A DNA stretch of 64,000 bases from an uncultured Odoribacter sp. (GCA_910588375.1 CAJUQA010000001.1:1-64000); one strand, 5' to 3'; shown: positions 1 to 8,877, numbered from the stretch's first letter. Notes: generated by a model not told the origin, from the letters alone. Made by a program: numbers and translations.

Positions 1-119
1 ACGACCAAGCACCCGCATCGAAATAAACAGTTACCCACGCTTGACCGGGTATATAGAGTGTATATACGGCAAACGCGAGCGTTTGTACTGCTTATCCTTC
101 GATGCTGAAATTTGGTCGT
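1..119. ncRNA. Rod-like structured element, copy 1
   Basis: There is no credible ORF here. The sequence folds on itself through nested complementary arms: 1-8 with 112-119 (8 bp), 15-22 with 98-105 (8 bp), 23-30 with 88-95 (7 of 8), plus two internal hairpins, 49-55/61-67 and 71-75/80-84. A related element lies at 62205-62325 and shares the 10-mer TTATCCTTCG on the 3' side and a CGAA..ATAAAC segment on the 5' side. The outer arm starts at the first base, so the element may extend off the window. The transcribed strand is unknown. I do not recognise an RNA family; a small RNA, a cis-regulatory leader or a palindromic mobile element are all possible. Confidence 0.4.
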
Positions 120-210
120 TTTCTTGTGAAGGATAAAGCTAAACGCTTCAAATTAAATATGTCCGCTGCGACGGAATACGCTTACTCTCATCGTAGCAGG
201 GCAAAAGTAA

Positions 211-413
211 GAAAAAAGGTTGAAATGTTGAAGAGTTAAAAAGGTTAAAAATGGATGCTGTCACTTTTGAATAAAAAAGAGTATGTTTTTGAGTAAAAAA
301 GGATATCTTTTTTGGGCAAAAAGATACTCTTTTTTAAACCTATTGTTTTTATACCAAAAATGATAGGTTTGTGTTTTCAATCTTTTAACCTTATGACACT
401 TTCAACTTTTTTC
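211..413. repeat. Nested intergenic inverted repeats, purine/pyrimidine skewed
   Basis: The outer arms are imperfect: a GAAAAAAGGTTGAAA-type arm near 211-250 and its complement near 378-413. Inside are a perfect 12-bp pair (273-284 with 324-335), a near-palindrome at 295-313, and an 8-bp pair (336-343 with 363-370). The outer arm text resembles the repeat at 8760-8877. Together with the rod element this accounts for the gene-free stretch up to the first gene. Confidence 0.5.
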
Positions 414-414
414 G

Positions 415-422
415 TATCTTTG
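415..422 (+). promoter_or_regulatory. Bacteroidetes -7 box (TATCTTTG) of the alpha-glucan synthase/phosphorylase gene
   Basis: A perfect TAnnTTTG match. Transcription would start near 429. This leaves too little leader for the ATG at 432 and favours the ATG at 453. Confidence 0.6.
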
Positions 423-452
423 CGTGCCTAAATGATTAAATACGATTTTTCT

Positions 453-3400
453 ATGGATAATAATAAGATGAAAAATCCCGCATACTTGTTTGAAGTGAGT
501 TGGGAGGTTTGTAATAAGGTTGGAGGGATACATACGGTCATTTCGACGAAAGCGTTGAATATGGTGAAGGAGTATAGCAGCAGCCATATCCTGATTGGGC
601 CGGATGTATGGAGGTATACGGAACAAAATCCGGAATTTATCGATGATCCGCGTCTGTTTAAATCATGGCGGATGAGAGCGGCCCAGGAGGGGTTGCGCAT
701 AAAGGTGGGACGTTGGAATGTGGCGGGGAAACCGATTGTTATTTTAGTGGATTACACTACGTTTATAGCACAGAAGGATGCGATTTTTTCTTCTTTCTGG
801 GAGAAGTATAAACTGGATTCGCTCAGCGGGCAATGGGATTATATAGAGCCTGCTTTGTTCGGGTATGCTTCCGGAAGAGTGATTGAGAGTTTTGTGCGTT
901 TCAACGCCACGTTGCGTCAGCGTATGATTGCGCAGTTCCATGAATGGATGACGGGGACGGGGTTGTTGTATCTGAAATATGCCATGCCGCAGGTGGGATG
1001 CGTGTTTACGACGCATGCCACGGTTTTGGGACGGTGTGTGGCTGGCAATCATTTGCCGTTGTATAGTGAAATGAAAAATTATGTGCCGGAAGAGCTGGCG
1101 CGTCGTTTTAATGTGGTGGCAAAGCAGTCGTTGGAGAAAACGGCGGCTCAGAATGCGGACTGTTTTACGACGGTAAGTGAGATTACGGCTACGGAATGTG
1201 AACATTTTCTGGGTAAGAAGGTGGATATTGTTACTCCGAACGGATTTGAGAATGTGTTTACCCCACAGGAGGATCAGTTTGAAGCCAAGCGTCTTGCCGG
1301 ACGGGAGAAGTTCATGCGGGTGGCTCAGGCTCTTTTAGGACGTCCTGTGGCTGAAGATGCGCTGATTATCGGCATCAGCGGCCGTTATGAATTCAAAAAC
1401 AAGGGAATCGACGTGTTTATGGAGGCGCTGGGACGTCTCAACCGGGAAAACGGTATTAACAAGGAGGTTCTTGCTTTCGTATTGGTACCGGCAGGACAGA
1501 CGGGAGCCAACGGCGAGTTGCTTCATAACCTGAATACTCCGAATCAGCCGGTTGTGGTTGGAAATCCCTATCTTACCCATAATTTGTCGGATGTAGCTCA
1601 CGACCCTGTGATGAACAGTATTCGTGCACAGAATTTAGGCAACAGTGATAAGGACATGGTGAAAGTGTTCTTTGTGCCTTCTTATTTGAACGGAGATGAC
1701 GGTATTTTCAATATGCCTTATTATGACCTTCTGATTGGTATGGACCTGACGATATTCCCCTCTTATTATGAACCGTGGGGATACACGCCTTTGGAGAGTC
1801 TGGCATTCAAGGTACCTACCATCACGACCACGTTGGCCGGATTCGGTCTGTGGGTGCAGGAGCATTATAATATGGAGCATCCCGGCATTGATGTGATCCG
1901 CCGGGAGGATGGCAACAATGATGCCGTCATCGCTTCGATTGCAGACAGAATTAAATGTGTTGCCGGGTTGAGTTTAGCCGAAGTCGTGAAAAACAAGGAG
2001 AATGCGAAAGATGTTTCCCGCATCGCTCTTTGGGATAATTTGATTATTTATTATAAAAAAGCATATGAACTGGCATTAAATCGGGTCAATGACCGTCTGA
2101 AAGATATGCCGGCTGCAATTCATGAACAAATGACATATATAGAAAAACAACTTTCAGTGAATAATCCGCATTGGATTAGCGTAATGATCCACCGTTCGAT
2201 TCCGGAAAAATTAATCGCATTGGAGGAATTGTCAAAGAATCTTTGGTGGTGTTGGAATGACGAAGCGCGTGAACTTTTCCGTAGTATTGATTTGGAAGAG
2301 TGGCGGGCTTCCGGACATAACCCCATTGCCATGCTTGATAAAATTCCGTTGAGCCGGTATAAGGAATTGGAGAATGACCCGGAATTCGTCAATAAGTTGG
2401 AGACCGTGTACGGGCACTTCAAGGCTTATATGGCCGGAAAAGAACATATGAGCGGAGCCGGAGTGGCTTATTTCAGTATGGAGTACGGGTTGCACACCTC
2501 TCTGAAGATTTATTCCGGAGGTTTGGGAATCCTGGCCGGCGACTATTTGAAAGAGGCCAGTGACAAGGGTACGAAAATTACGGCCGTCGGTTTGTTATAC
2601 CGCTACGGTTATTTTACCCAGAAATTGTCTTCCATGGGCGACCAGGAGGCTGAGTACGAAGCGCAGGATTTTATGAAAATCGCCGTTACTCCGGTGCGTG
2701 ATGAGAAGGGAAACTGGCAGACGGTCAGCTTGGTATTTCCGGGACGGAATGTGTATGCCCGTATTTGGAGAGTAGATGTGGGACGTATCGAGTTGTATCT
2801 GTTGGATACGGATTTCGAGGACAATTTGGAAGAAGACCGTTCCATTACCCATCATCTTTACGGAGGTGACTGGGAAAACCGCCTCAAACAGGAATTGCTG
2901 TTGGGATGCGGCGGTATCCAGGCATTGAGAAAATTAGGAATCGATGCTGCGACTTATCATTGTAATGAGGGACATGCCGCTTTCATCGGATTGGAACGTC
3001 TGAAAGAATATATTCAGGATGACCATCTGACTTTTGCAGAGGCAATGGAGGTTGTGCGTGCTTCTTCTCTGTTTACGACCCATACGCCGGTACCTGCCGG
3101 ACATGATGCTTTCTCTGAGAATATGTTGCGTACCTATATTTCTCATTATTCCGACCGTCTGAAAATCAGTTGGGAGCAATTGTTGGGATTGGGTAAAATC
3201 AATGTGGGCGACCCGAATGAGAAGTTCTCCATGAGCTTCCTTGCCGCTAATCTTTCACAGGAAGTGAACGGTGTGAGCTGGTTGCATGGCGAAGTGAGCC
3301 GGGATATTTTCAAAGGCTTGTGGCCCGGTTATCTGCCGGAGGAACTGCATATCAGTTATGTGACCAACGGTGTGCATTATCCGACGTGGACGGCTCCCGA

Positions 3401-4697
3401 ATGGAAGAAGATAGAGTCTTCTATTTTCGGTGATGCTTTCCAGACGCATAATTATGACAAGAAATGTTTTGAGGAAATCTATAAAGTTTCCGATGAGGTG
3501 GTGTTTGAAGTGCGCAATAAGCTGCGCAAGCGTCTGATTGACCATATCAAGAAGATGTTGACCAGCGGAGTGGCCGCTTCTTATTTTACACCGCGTCAGG
3601 TGATTGAGATTCATGATACGTTGCGGGATGATATTCTGACCATCGGTTTTGCCCGTCGTTTTGCGACGTATAAACGGGCTCATCTGTTGTTCCGGAATTT
3701 GGACCGTCTGAATGAGATTGTCAATAATCCGAAACATCCTGTACAGTTTATCTTTGCCGGGAAGGCTCACCCTGCCGACCGTGCCGGACAGGATTTGATC
3801 AAGCGGATTGTGGAGGTGTCGAAAGACCCGCGGTTTATCGGAAAGATTCTTTTCATCCCGAATTATGATATGGACCTGGCCAAGAATTTGGTACAGGGTG
3901 TCGATGTGTGGATGAATACCCCGACCCGTCCGCAGGAGGCTTCCGGAACCAGTGGTGAGAAAGCCGCCATGAACGGAGTGATGCATTTCAGTGTATTGGA
4001 CGGTTGGTGGGTTGAGGGCTATCGCCCGGATGCCGGCTGGATGTTGCCGATGGAACGTACTTATGAGAACCAGGGCTTCCAGGATGAACTGGATTCCGAG
4101 ATGATTTACAATATCATTGACGATGATATTGCGCCTCTGTTCTATGATAAGAACGCTGCCGGCATGTCACCGAAATGGATCAGCTATATCAAGAATACCA
4201 TCGCTAAGGTGGCTTCCAATTTTACGACCAACCGGATGTTGATGGATTATGAGAATCAGTATTACATCCCGATGGCGGAACGTTACCAGAAGATGATCGC
4301 TGATAATTTTGCAGAAGCTACCGAGATTGCAGAGTGGAAGAAGAAAGTGACCCGGGAATGGGATAATATCGAAGTGGTGGATATACAGTTGCCTAACCGC
4401 TCCAAACAGATTATCGCTTTAGGTAAGTCTTATTGGGCAGAGGTGACGCTGGAAATCGGCGATTTGACGATGGAAGATGTAGGAGTGGAATTGGTTGCGG
4501 CGGAACAGCGTAACGGTAAATTGGTTATCCGGGAGAAACATGACTTTACGGCTGTTTCCCAGCAGGAGAGCAAGGCGACTTACCGTCTGGATGTTACGGC
4601 CGATGCTCCGGGGTTGCTGAATTTGGCAATCCGTATCTATCCGAAGAATGCATTACTGCCCCATCGCCAGGATTTTGCCTTGGTGAAGTGGTTGTAA
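453..4697 (+). CDS. glgP: Fused glycogen synthase-like / alpha-glucan phosphorylase
   Basis: A protein of about 1414 residues with two catalytic halves. The N-terminal ~540 residues resemble a GT5 starch/glycogen synthase, with a KVGGI nucleotide-sugar loop near the start and an EPWGYTPLE motif near residue 440. From about residue 585 (NLWWCW) a DUF3417 segment leads into a GT35 alpha-glucan phosphorylase, with the PLP-site segment EASGTSGEKAAMNG near 1160. Such fusions are typical of Bacteroidetes. The enzyme likely builds and/or phosphorolyses cytoplasmic glycogen. An in-frame ATG at 432 exists, but the -7 box at 415-422 would leave it almost leaderless, so 453 is chosen. The gene is monocistronic, with a strong terminator downstream. 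Confidence 0.9.
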   Translation: MDNNKMKNPAYLFEVSWEVCNKVGGIHTVISTKALNMVKEYSSSHILIGPDVWRYTEQNPEFIDDPRLFKSWRMRAAQEGLRIKVGRWNVAGKPIVILVDYTTFIAQKDAIFSSFWEKYKLDSLSGQWDYIEPALFGYASGRVIESFVRFNATLRQRMIAQFHEWMTGTGLLYLKYAMPQVGCVFTTHATVLGRCVAGNHLPLYSEMKNYVPEELARRFNVVAKQSLEKTAAQNADCFTTVSEITATECEHFLGKKVDIVTPNGFENVFTPQEDQFEAKRLAGREKFMRVAQALLGRPVAEDALIIGISGRYEFKNKGIDVFMEALGRLNRENGINKEVLAFVLVPAGQTGANGELLHNLNTPNQPVVVGNPYLTHNLSDVAHDPVMNSIRAQNLGNSDKDMVKVFFVPSYLNGDDGIFNMPYYDLLIGMDLTIFPSYYEPWGYTPLESLAFKVPTITTTLAGFGLWVQEHYNMEHPGIDVIRREDGNNDAVIASIADRIKCVAGLSLAEVVKNKENAKDVSRIALWDNLIIYYKKAYELALNRVNDRLKDMPAAIHEQMTYIEKQLSVNNPHWISVMIHRSIPEKLIALEELSKNLWWCWNDEARELFRSIDLEEWRASGHNPIAMLDKIPLSRYKELENDPEFVNKLETVYGHFKAYMAGKEHMSGAGVAYFSMEYGLHTSLKIYSGGLGILAGDYLKEASDKGTKITAVGLLYRYGYFTQKLSSMGDQEAEYEAQDFMKIAVTPVRDEKGNWQTVSLVFPGRNVYARIWRVDVGRIELYLLDTDFEDNLEEDRSITHHLYGGDWENRLKQELLLGCGGIQALRKLGIDAATYHCNEGHAAFIGLERLKEYIQDDHLTFAEAMEVVRASSLFTTHTPVPAGHDAFSENMLRTYISHYSDRLKISWEQLLGLGKINVGDPNEKFSMSFLAANLSQEVNGVSWLHGEVSRDIFKGLWPGYLPEELHISYVTNGVHYPTWTAPEWKKIESSIFGDAFQTHNYDKKCFEEIYKVSDEVVFEVRNKLRKRLIDHIKKMLTSGVAASYFTPRQVIEIHDTLRDDILTIGFARRFATYKRAHLLFRNLDRLNEIVNNPKHPVQFIFAGKAHPADRAGQDLIKRIVEVSKDPRFIGKILFIPNYDMDLAKNLVQGVDVWMNTPTRPQEASGTSGEKAAMNGVMHFSVLDGWWVEGYRPDAGWMLPMERTYENQGFQDELDSEMIYNIIDDDIAPLFYDKNAAGMSPKWISYIKNTIAKVASNFTTNRMLMDYENQYYIPMAERYQKMIADNFAEATEIAEWKKKVTREWDNIEVVDIQLPNRSKQIIALGKSYWAEVTLEIGDLTMEDVGVELVAAEQRNGKLVIREKHDFTAVSQQESKATYRLDVTADAPGLLNLAIRIYPKNALLPHRQDFALVKWL

Positions 4698-4721
4698 TTA
4701 ATAGGGATAACGCTTTATATG

Positions 4722-4751
4722 AAAAGGGCTACCGGAAGGTAGCCCTTTTTT
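4722..4751 (+). terminator. Rho-independent terminator after glgP
   Basis: A 10-bp stem AAGGGCTACC (4724-4733) pairs with GGTAGCCCTT (4738-4747) around a GGAA tetraloop, followed by a T run. Confidence 0.85.
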
Positions 4752-4775
4752 TGTGGAATTATTTGTGGTGCGGTT

Positions 4776-5105
4776 TTAGCGTGCGCGGTAGTGGTTGTCG
4801 TGCAGAATTGCGAGCACTTTGTCTTTGAATGCCCCTTGTATGATGATTTGGCCTTCTTTTACAGAGCCGCCTACACCGCATTTGTTTTTCAGTAGTTTGG
4901 CAAGGTCTTTCAAATCTTCTTCGGTGCCTATGAAACCGTCTATCAGTGTCACTGTTTTACCTGCCCGTTGTTTGGAGTCCAGGGTTACGCGCAGGTTTTG
5001 TTTTTCGGGAGGAAGGGTGGTTTGTTCTTCTTCCTCTTCATATTGGTAGTTGAAATCGGGGTTGGTCGAGTAGACGACGTTGATTTTTCCTTTTTTGTTG
5101 CTCAT
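4776..5105 (-). CDS. SUI1/eIF1-like translation initiation factor (YciH family)
   Basis: A 109-residue protein. The C-terminal ~75 residues match the SUI1/eIF1 fold: RAGKTVTLIDGF, then a GVGGSVKEGQIIIQG strand-turn and a closing KVLAILHD helix. The N-terminus is acidic (a run of glutamates) and probably disordered. Bacterial SUI1 proteins are thought to bind the small ribosomal subunit and affect start-site fidelity, but their role in Bacteroidetes is poorly known. The gene is transcribed alone from a -7 box at 5129-5136 and converges with glgP. Confidence 0.85.
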   Translation of the reverse strand: MSNKKGKINVVYSTNPDFNYQYEEEEEQTTLPPEKQNLRVTLDSKQRAGKTVTLIDGFIGTEEDLKDLAKLLKNKCGVGGSVKEGQIIIQGAFKDKVLAILHDNHYRAR

Positions 5106-5128
5106 GATGTTTACCTGTTGGTTTGGTG

Positions 5129-5136
5129 CAAATGTA
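5129..5136 (-). promoter_or_regulatory. -7 box of the SUI1 gene
   Basis: Plus-strand CAAATGTA reads TACATTTG on the minus strand, a perfect TAnnTTTG, with an expected start site about 17 bases before the ATG. It is divergent from the box at 5189. Confidence 0.6.
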
Positions 5137-5165
5137 AAGATTTTTAATCAAATTTCAGGGAAAGG

Positions 5166-5196
5166 ATTGCAGGGAAGAAAATAGACAGTATTTTTG
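5166..5196 (+). promoter_or_regulatory. Promoter of the NfnAB-like operon
   Basis: TATTTTTG at 5189-5196 matches the -7 consensus. An upstream TTG at 5167-5169 sits 19 bases away, in the -33 position. Confidence 0.6.
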
Positions 5197-5227
5197 TGGG
5201 ACGATTTGAAAAAAACAGCATCGGATT

Positions 5228-6049
5228 ATGAACAGGATATTGGATAAGAAGTACTTTTCGGAGAAGGTCGTGCAGTTGGAAGTGGAGGCGCCTTTGATAG
5301 CCAAAGCCCGTAAACCGGGTAATTTTGTGATTGTGAGGGTGGGGGAAAAGGGAGAGAGGATGCCTCTGACGATTTCGGCTGCGGATGTGAAGAAAGGTTC
5401 CATTACATTGGTGGTTCAGAAGATGGGTGTGTCTTCGACCAAATTGTGTAATCTGAATGTGGGCGATTGTGTTACGGATTTGGTGGGACCTCTGGGGAAA
5501 GCGACCCATATCGAAAAGGTCGGGACGGTGTTGGCATGTGGCGGGGGAGTTGGTGTGGCACCTTTGTTGCCGATAGTACAGGGATTCAAGGAAGCGGGTA
5601 ATCGGGTGGTGTCGGTGTTGGCAGCGCGGAGTAAGGAGTTGGTTATCCTGGAGAATGAAATCCGGAAGTATTCGGACGAGGTGATTGTGATGACGGATGA
5701 CGGCAGTTATGGTCGGAAAGGGTTGGTGACAGAAGGGATGGAAGAGGTGATAAAACGGGAAAAGGTGGATATGGCGGTGACGATTGGGCCGGCTGTAATG
5801 ATGAAATTCTGTGCGTTGTTGACGCGTAAGTATGAGATTCCGACGATTGCCAGTTTGAATGCGATTATGGTGGATGGCACGGGAATGTGCGGGGCGTGTC
5901 GGGTGACGGTGGGTGGAAGGACGAAGTTCACCTGTATTGACGGTCCGGAATTCGATGCCCATCAGATTGATTTTGACGAAATGATGCGGCGTTTGGGCGG
6001 ATACAAGAGTATTGAAACGGAAAGGATGAATAATTATGGGAATAAGTGA
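5228..6049 (+). CDS. Sulfide/dihydroorotate dehydrogenase-like FAD/NAD-binding subunit (NfnA-like)
   Basis: A 273-residue cytoplasmic flavoprotein of the ferredoxin-reductase/PyrK type. The N-terminal beta-barrel binds FAD (a RMPLTIS segment near residue 40). An NAD-binding half begins around the glycine-rich CGGGVGVAPLLPI segment near residue 100. The C-terminus has a cysteine cluster CGAC...C near residues 220-235 for a [2Fe-2S] centre. It is paired with the downstream GltA-like subunit, and the two ORFs overlap by 14 bases. That arrangement matches NfnAB, the NADH-dependent reduced ferredoxin:NADP+ oxidoreductase. Electron bifurcation is inferred from the pairing, not shown here. Confidence 0.85.
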   Translation: MNRILDKKYFSEKVVQLEVEAPLIAKARKPGNFVIVRVGEKGERMPLTISAADVKKGSITLVVQKMGVSSTKLCNLNVGDCVTDLVGPLGKATHIEKVGTVLACGGGVGVAPLLPIVQGFKEAGNRVVSVLAARSKELVILENEIRKYSDEVIVMTDDGSYGRKGLVTEGMEEVIKREKVDMAVTIGPAVMMKFCALLTRKYEIPTIASLNAIMVDGTGMCGACRVTVGGRTKFTCIDGPEFDAHQIDFDEMMRRLGGYKSIETERMNNYGNK

Positions 6050-7493
6050 CAGAAATACGGAGTGGCGGAAACAACTTCGGGAGGCTGTTAAGGCGAAGGA
6101 AAGGACGGAGATTGAACGGGTGAAGATGCCGGAATTGGCTCCGGAAGAGAGAATCAAGAGCCAGCGTCTGGAAGTGAATACCGGTTTGACGTCGGAAATG
6201 GCGCAACGGGAAGCGCGGCGTTGTATGGATTGTGTGAATCCTACGTGTATGGAAGGGTGTCCGGTGGGGATAGATATACCGGGATTCATCAAAAATATAG
6301 AGCGGGGAGAGTTTACCGAGGCGGCGGTTGTCTTGAAGCGGACGAGCGCTTTGCCGGCGGTGTGCGGAAGGGTATGTCCGCAGGAGAAGCAGTGTGAGTC
6401 GAAGTGTTTCTATCTGCAAAAGTTGAAAAAGTCTCCGGTGGCAATAGGCTATTTGGAGCGTTTTGCTGCCGATTATGAACGGGAATCCGGTCAAATCAGT
6501 ATTCCGGAAGTCGCTGCACCTAACGGCATAAAGGTGGCGGTGGTCGGTTCGGGGCCTTCTGGTTTGTCGTTTGCCGGGGATATGGCGAAACGGGGATATG
6601 ATGTGACGGTTTTTGAAGCGTTGCACGAAATCGGGGGCGTATTGAAATACGGGATTCCGGAGTTCCGTTTGCCGAACCGGATTGTGGATGTGGAGATTGA
6701 CAATCTCAAAAGGATGGGCGTGAAGTTTGTCACCAATTTTATTGTGGGTATGACGGAGAGTGTCGAGAGTCTGAAGGCGGAGGGATTCCGTGCTTTTTAT
6801 ATCGGATCGGGGGCGGGACTTCCGCGTTTTATGAATATTCCGGGCGAGAATGCCAACGGTATACTTTCGTCCAATGAGTACCTGACCCGGGTAAATCTGA
6901 TGGGGGCGGACAGTGATGATGCCGATACACCGGTGTTTCATGGTAAGAATGTGGTGGTGGTTGGCGGAGGAAATACGGCGATGGATTCGGTGCGCACCGC
7001 CCGGCGTTTGGGAGCGGAGAGGGCTATGATTGTGTATCGCCGGAGTGAGGTGGAGATGCCTGCCCGCTTGGAGGAGGTGAAACATGCCAAGGAGGAGGGA
7101 TGCGAGTTTATTACTTTGACAAATCCCGTGGAGTATTTGACGGATGAACAGGGAAGGGTGAAGCAGGTGAAGGTGCAGAAAATGGAGTTGGGGGAACCGG
7201 ATGCCAGTGGTCGTCGTAGTCCTGTGGCGGTGGAAGGTTCCGAGTATCTGATAGATGCTGATGTGGTCGTTGTGGCTGTCGGGGTTTCCCCGAATCCGAT
7301 TGTCCCGAATTCCGTTGCGGGTCTGGAGGTTTCTAAGAAGGGTACGATTGTTGTCGATGAACGGACGATGCAGTCGAATCTGCCGGAGCTATATGCAGGC
7401 GGTGATATTGTCAGAGGGGGGGCTACCGTTATTCTTGCCATGGGCGACGGTCGACGGGCTGCCGCTTATATGGATGAGCAATTTCGCAAGTAG
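6036..7493 (+). CDS. gltA: NADPH-dependent glutamate synthase small-subunit-like protein (NfnB-like)
   Basis: A 485-residue protein. An N-terminal iron-sulfur domain has cysteine motifs CMDCVNPTCMEGC and CGRVCPQEKQCESKC (roughly residues 63-130). An FAD-binding GxGxxG segment VVGSGPSGLSFAGDMA lies near residue 170, and an NADPH-binding segment VVVVGGGNTAMDS near residue 307. The length matches stand-alone GltA/GltD proteins. No glutamate synthase large subunit is adjacent, and the partner is the NfnA-like gene, so a transhydrogenase role between ferredoxin and the pyridine nucleotide pools is more likely than glutamate synthesis. The ATG lies inside the end of the upstream gene, which suggests translational coupling. 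Confidence 0.88.
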   Translation: MGISDRNTEWRKQLREAVKAKERTEIERVKMPELAPEERIKSQRLEVNTGLTSEMAQREARRCMDCVNPTCMEGCPVGIDIPGFIKNIERGEFTEAAVVLKRTSALPAVCGRVCPQEKQCESKCFYLQKLKKSPVAIGYLERFAADYERESGQISIPEVAAPNGIKVAVVGSGPSGLSFAGDMAKRGYDVTVFEALHEIGGVLKYGIPEFRLPNRIVDVEIDNLKRMGVKFVTNFIVGMTESVESLKAEGFRAFYIGSGAGLPRFMNIPGENANGILSSNEYLTRVNLMGADSDDADTPVFHGKNVVVVGGGNTAMDSVRTARRLGAERAMIVYRRSEVEMPARLEEVKHAKEEGCEFITLTNPVEYLTDEQGRVKQVKVQKMELGEPDASGRRSPVAVEGSEYLIDADVVVVAVGVSPNPIVPNSVAGLEVSKKGTIVVDERTMQSNLPELYAGGDIVRGGATVILAMGDGRRAAAYMDEQFRK

Positions 7494-7520
7494 GAAATGG
7501 ACTTGAGTGTATAAGGATAA

Positions 7521-7550
7521 AAAAACGAGGATGGTACCATCCTCGTTTTT
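7521..7550. terminator. Bidirectional terminator between gltA and the flavodiiron gene
   Basis: A 30-base palindrome: AAAAACGAGGATGGT (7521-7535) with its exact complement (7536-7550), with T runs on both strands. It serves the two convergent genes. Confidence 0.85.
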
Positions 7551-7555
7551 TGGTT

Positions 7556-8752
7556 TTATTTGCCGGAGAGAAGTTTGTCGGCCATAGCGTAGGCGATGTT
7601 GCGGCATTCTTCTGTGTCCGAGGGTGAGAGTGCTCCTGTCGCTTCTACGTGGGGACTGACGATTTCCCATTTTATTTTTTCTGCAAATTGAGTGAATCGG
7701 GGAACGGCTCCGCCTGCCCAGGTTTTGTTGGCAAAGAAGCTGAGGAGGTGATTTTTGACACCCATGTGTTCCAGTTCATTCAAGAGGGTTTCCATGGTCG
7801 GGAAAATTCCGCCGTTGTATGCGCAGCTTCCTAAGATAACGCCTTTGTATCTGAATATGTCGTTGATGATGTAGGACGGATGGGTCTTGGAGGTGTCGTG
7901 TATCCTGATTTTCCGGACGCCTTTTTCCGCCAGGTAGCGGGCGATGCAGTCCGCCATGTTTTCCGTGTGACCGTACATGGAGCTGAATGCGATGACGACA
8001 CCGGGTTCGGTTTCGTATTTGCTCCATTTGTCGTATTTGGCGATGATGTCGCTGATGTGCGAACGCCAGATGGGGCCGTGGGTGGCGCAAATGGTTTCTA
8101 TGGGCAGTGTGCCTAATTTTTTCAGTGCCGTTTGGGCGGGTGCGCCGTATTTGCCGACGATGTTGGAGTAGTAGCGGCTGATTTCTTCTTCCAGATAGTC
8201 GAGGTCTACCTGGTCGTCAAAGATGCCTCCGTCCAAGGTGCCGAAGGCTCCGAATATGTCACCGCTGAACAGGAGTTTTTCGTCGGGGACGTAGGTTACC
8301 ATGGTTTCGGGCCAGTGCAGCATCGGGGCCATGTAGAATTGCAGTTCCCGTTTGCCTAAGGAAATTTTGTCGCCTTCTTTGACTTCCAGCAGGTTGTTGT
8401 GTATGCCGTAGTAGTTCTGGAGCATGGGGAAGGTTTTGGCGTTTCCTACGATGGTCATTCCGGGATAGTGGCAAAGCAGGGCTTTGATGGAGCCGGAATG
8501 GTCGGGTTCCATGTGGTTGATGATGAGGTAGTCGATGGGTTTGCCTTGCAGGAGGTTTTCCAGTTTGTCCAGGTAGTCTTCCATCCGGCTTCTTTCTACG
8601 GTGTCGATGACTGCCACTTTTTCATCGAGAATGACGTAGGAGTTGTAGGCTACTCCTTTCGGGATAGGCCAGTAGTTTTCAAACAGGTGGGTGCGACGGT
8701 CGTTGACCCCTGTCCAGAAAATATTTTTTTTGATTTCGATGGTCTGATTCAT
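7556..8752 (-). CDS. fprA: FprA family A-type flavoprotein (flavodiiron protein)
   Basis: A 398-residue cytoplasmic protein with an N-terminal metallo-beta-lactamase-like domain and a C-terminal flavodoxin. Di-iron ligands are visible: HMEPDH (H80, E82, D84, H85), H146, D165 and H225. The FMN-binding loop SSMYGHTEN lies near residue 255. No rubredoxin domain is attached, so this is the two-domain class A form. Flavodiiron proteins reduce O2 to water and/or NO to N2O, which fits detoxification in an anaerobe. It converges with the NfnAB-like pair, a possible source of reducing power (inference from position only). Confidence 0.92.
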   Translation of the reverse strand: MNQTIEIKKNIFWTGVNDRRTHLFENYWPIPKGVAYNSYVILDEKVAVIDTVERSRMEDYLDKLENLLQGKPIDYLIINHMEPDHSGSIKALLCHYPGMTIVGNAKTFPMLQNYYGIHNNLLEVKEGDKISLGKRELQFYMAPMLHWPETMVTYVPDEKLLFSGDIFGAFGTLDGGIFDDQVDLDYLEEEISRYYSNIVGKYGAPAQTALKKLGTLPIETICATHGPIWRSHISDIIAKYDKWSKYETEPGVVIAFSSMYGHTENMADCIARYLAEKGVRKIRIHDTSKTHPSYIINDIFRYKGVILGSCAYNGGIFPTMETLLNELEHMGVKNHLLSFFANKTWAGGAVPRFTQFAEKIKWEIVSPHVEATGALSPSDTEECRNIAYAMADKLLSGK

Positions 8753-8759
8753 GGTGAAA

Positions 8760-8877
8760 AGGTTTAAAAGTTTAAGAGGTTGAAAAAGTTGAAACGTTGA
8801 AAGGGGGTAAAAAGGTTAAAGAGCTGAAAAGAAAAATTTTTTCAACTCTTTAACTTTTTAACGTTTCAACTTTTTAA
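8760..8877. repeat. Long inverted repeat with terminator core
   Basis: A perfect 16-bp pair, 8783-8798 with 8860-8875, encloses a second imperfect pair (about 8810-8830 with 8838-8859) ending in an A/T-rich loop. One strand is almost purely AAGTTGAAA/GGTTAAA-like. On the minus strand it can act as terminator for the peptidase gene. The same words occur at 211-413. Confidence 0.6.

Noticed and set aside
1..119. Assignment of the rod element to tmRNA, 6S, SRP or RNase P RNA
   Set aside because: None of the conserved cores of those RNAs that I know are visible, and a related copy occurs elsewhere in the window, which does not fit a single-copy housekeeping RNA.
3255..7085. Long opposite-strand open frames over glgP and the NfnAB-like genes
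   Set aside because: They are rich in His, Arg, Pro and Gln with no domain pattern, as expected from antisense reading of G-rich codons.
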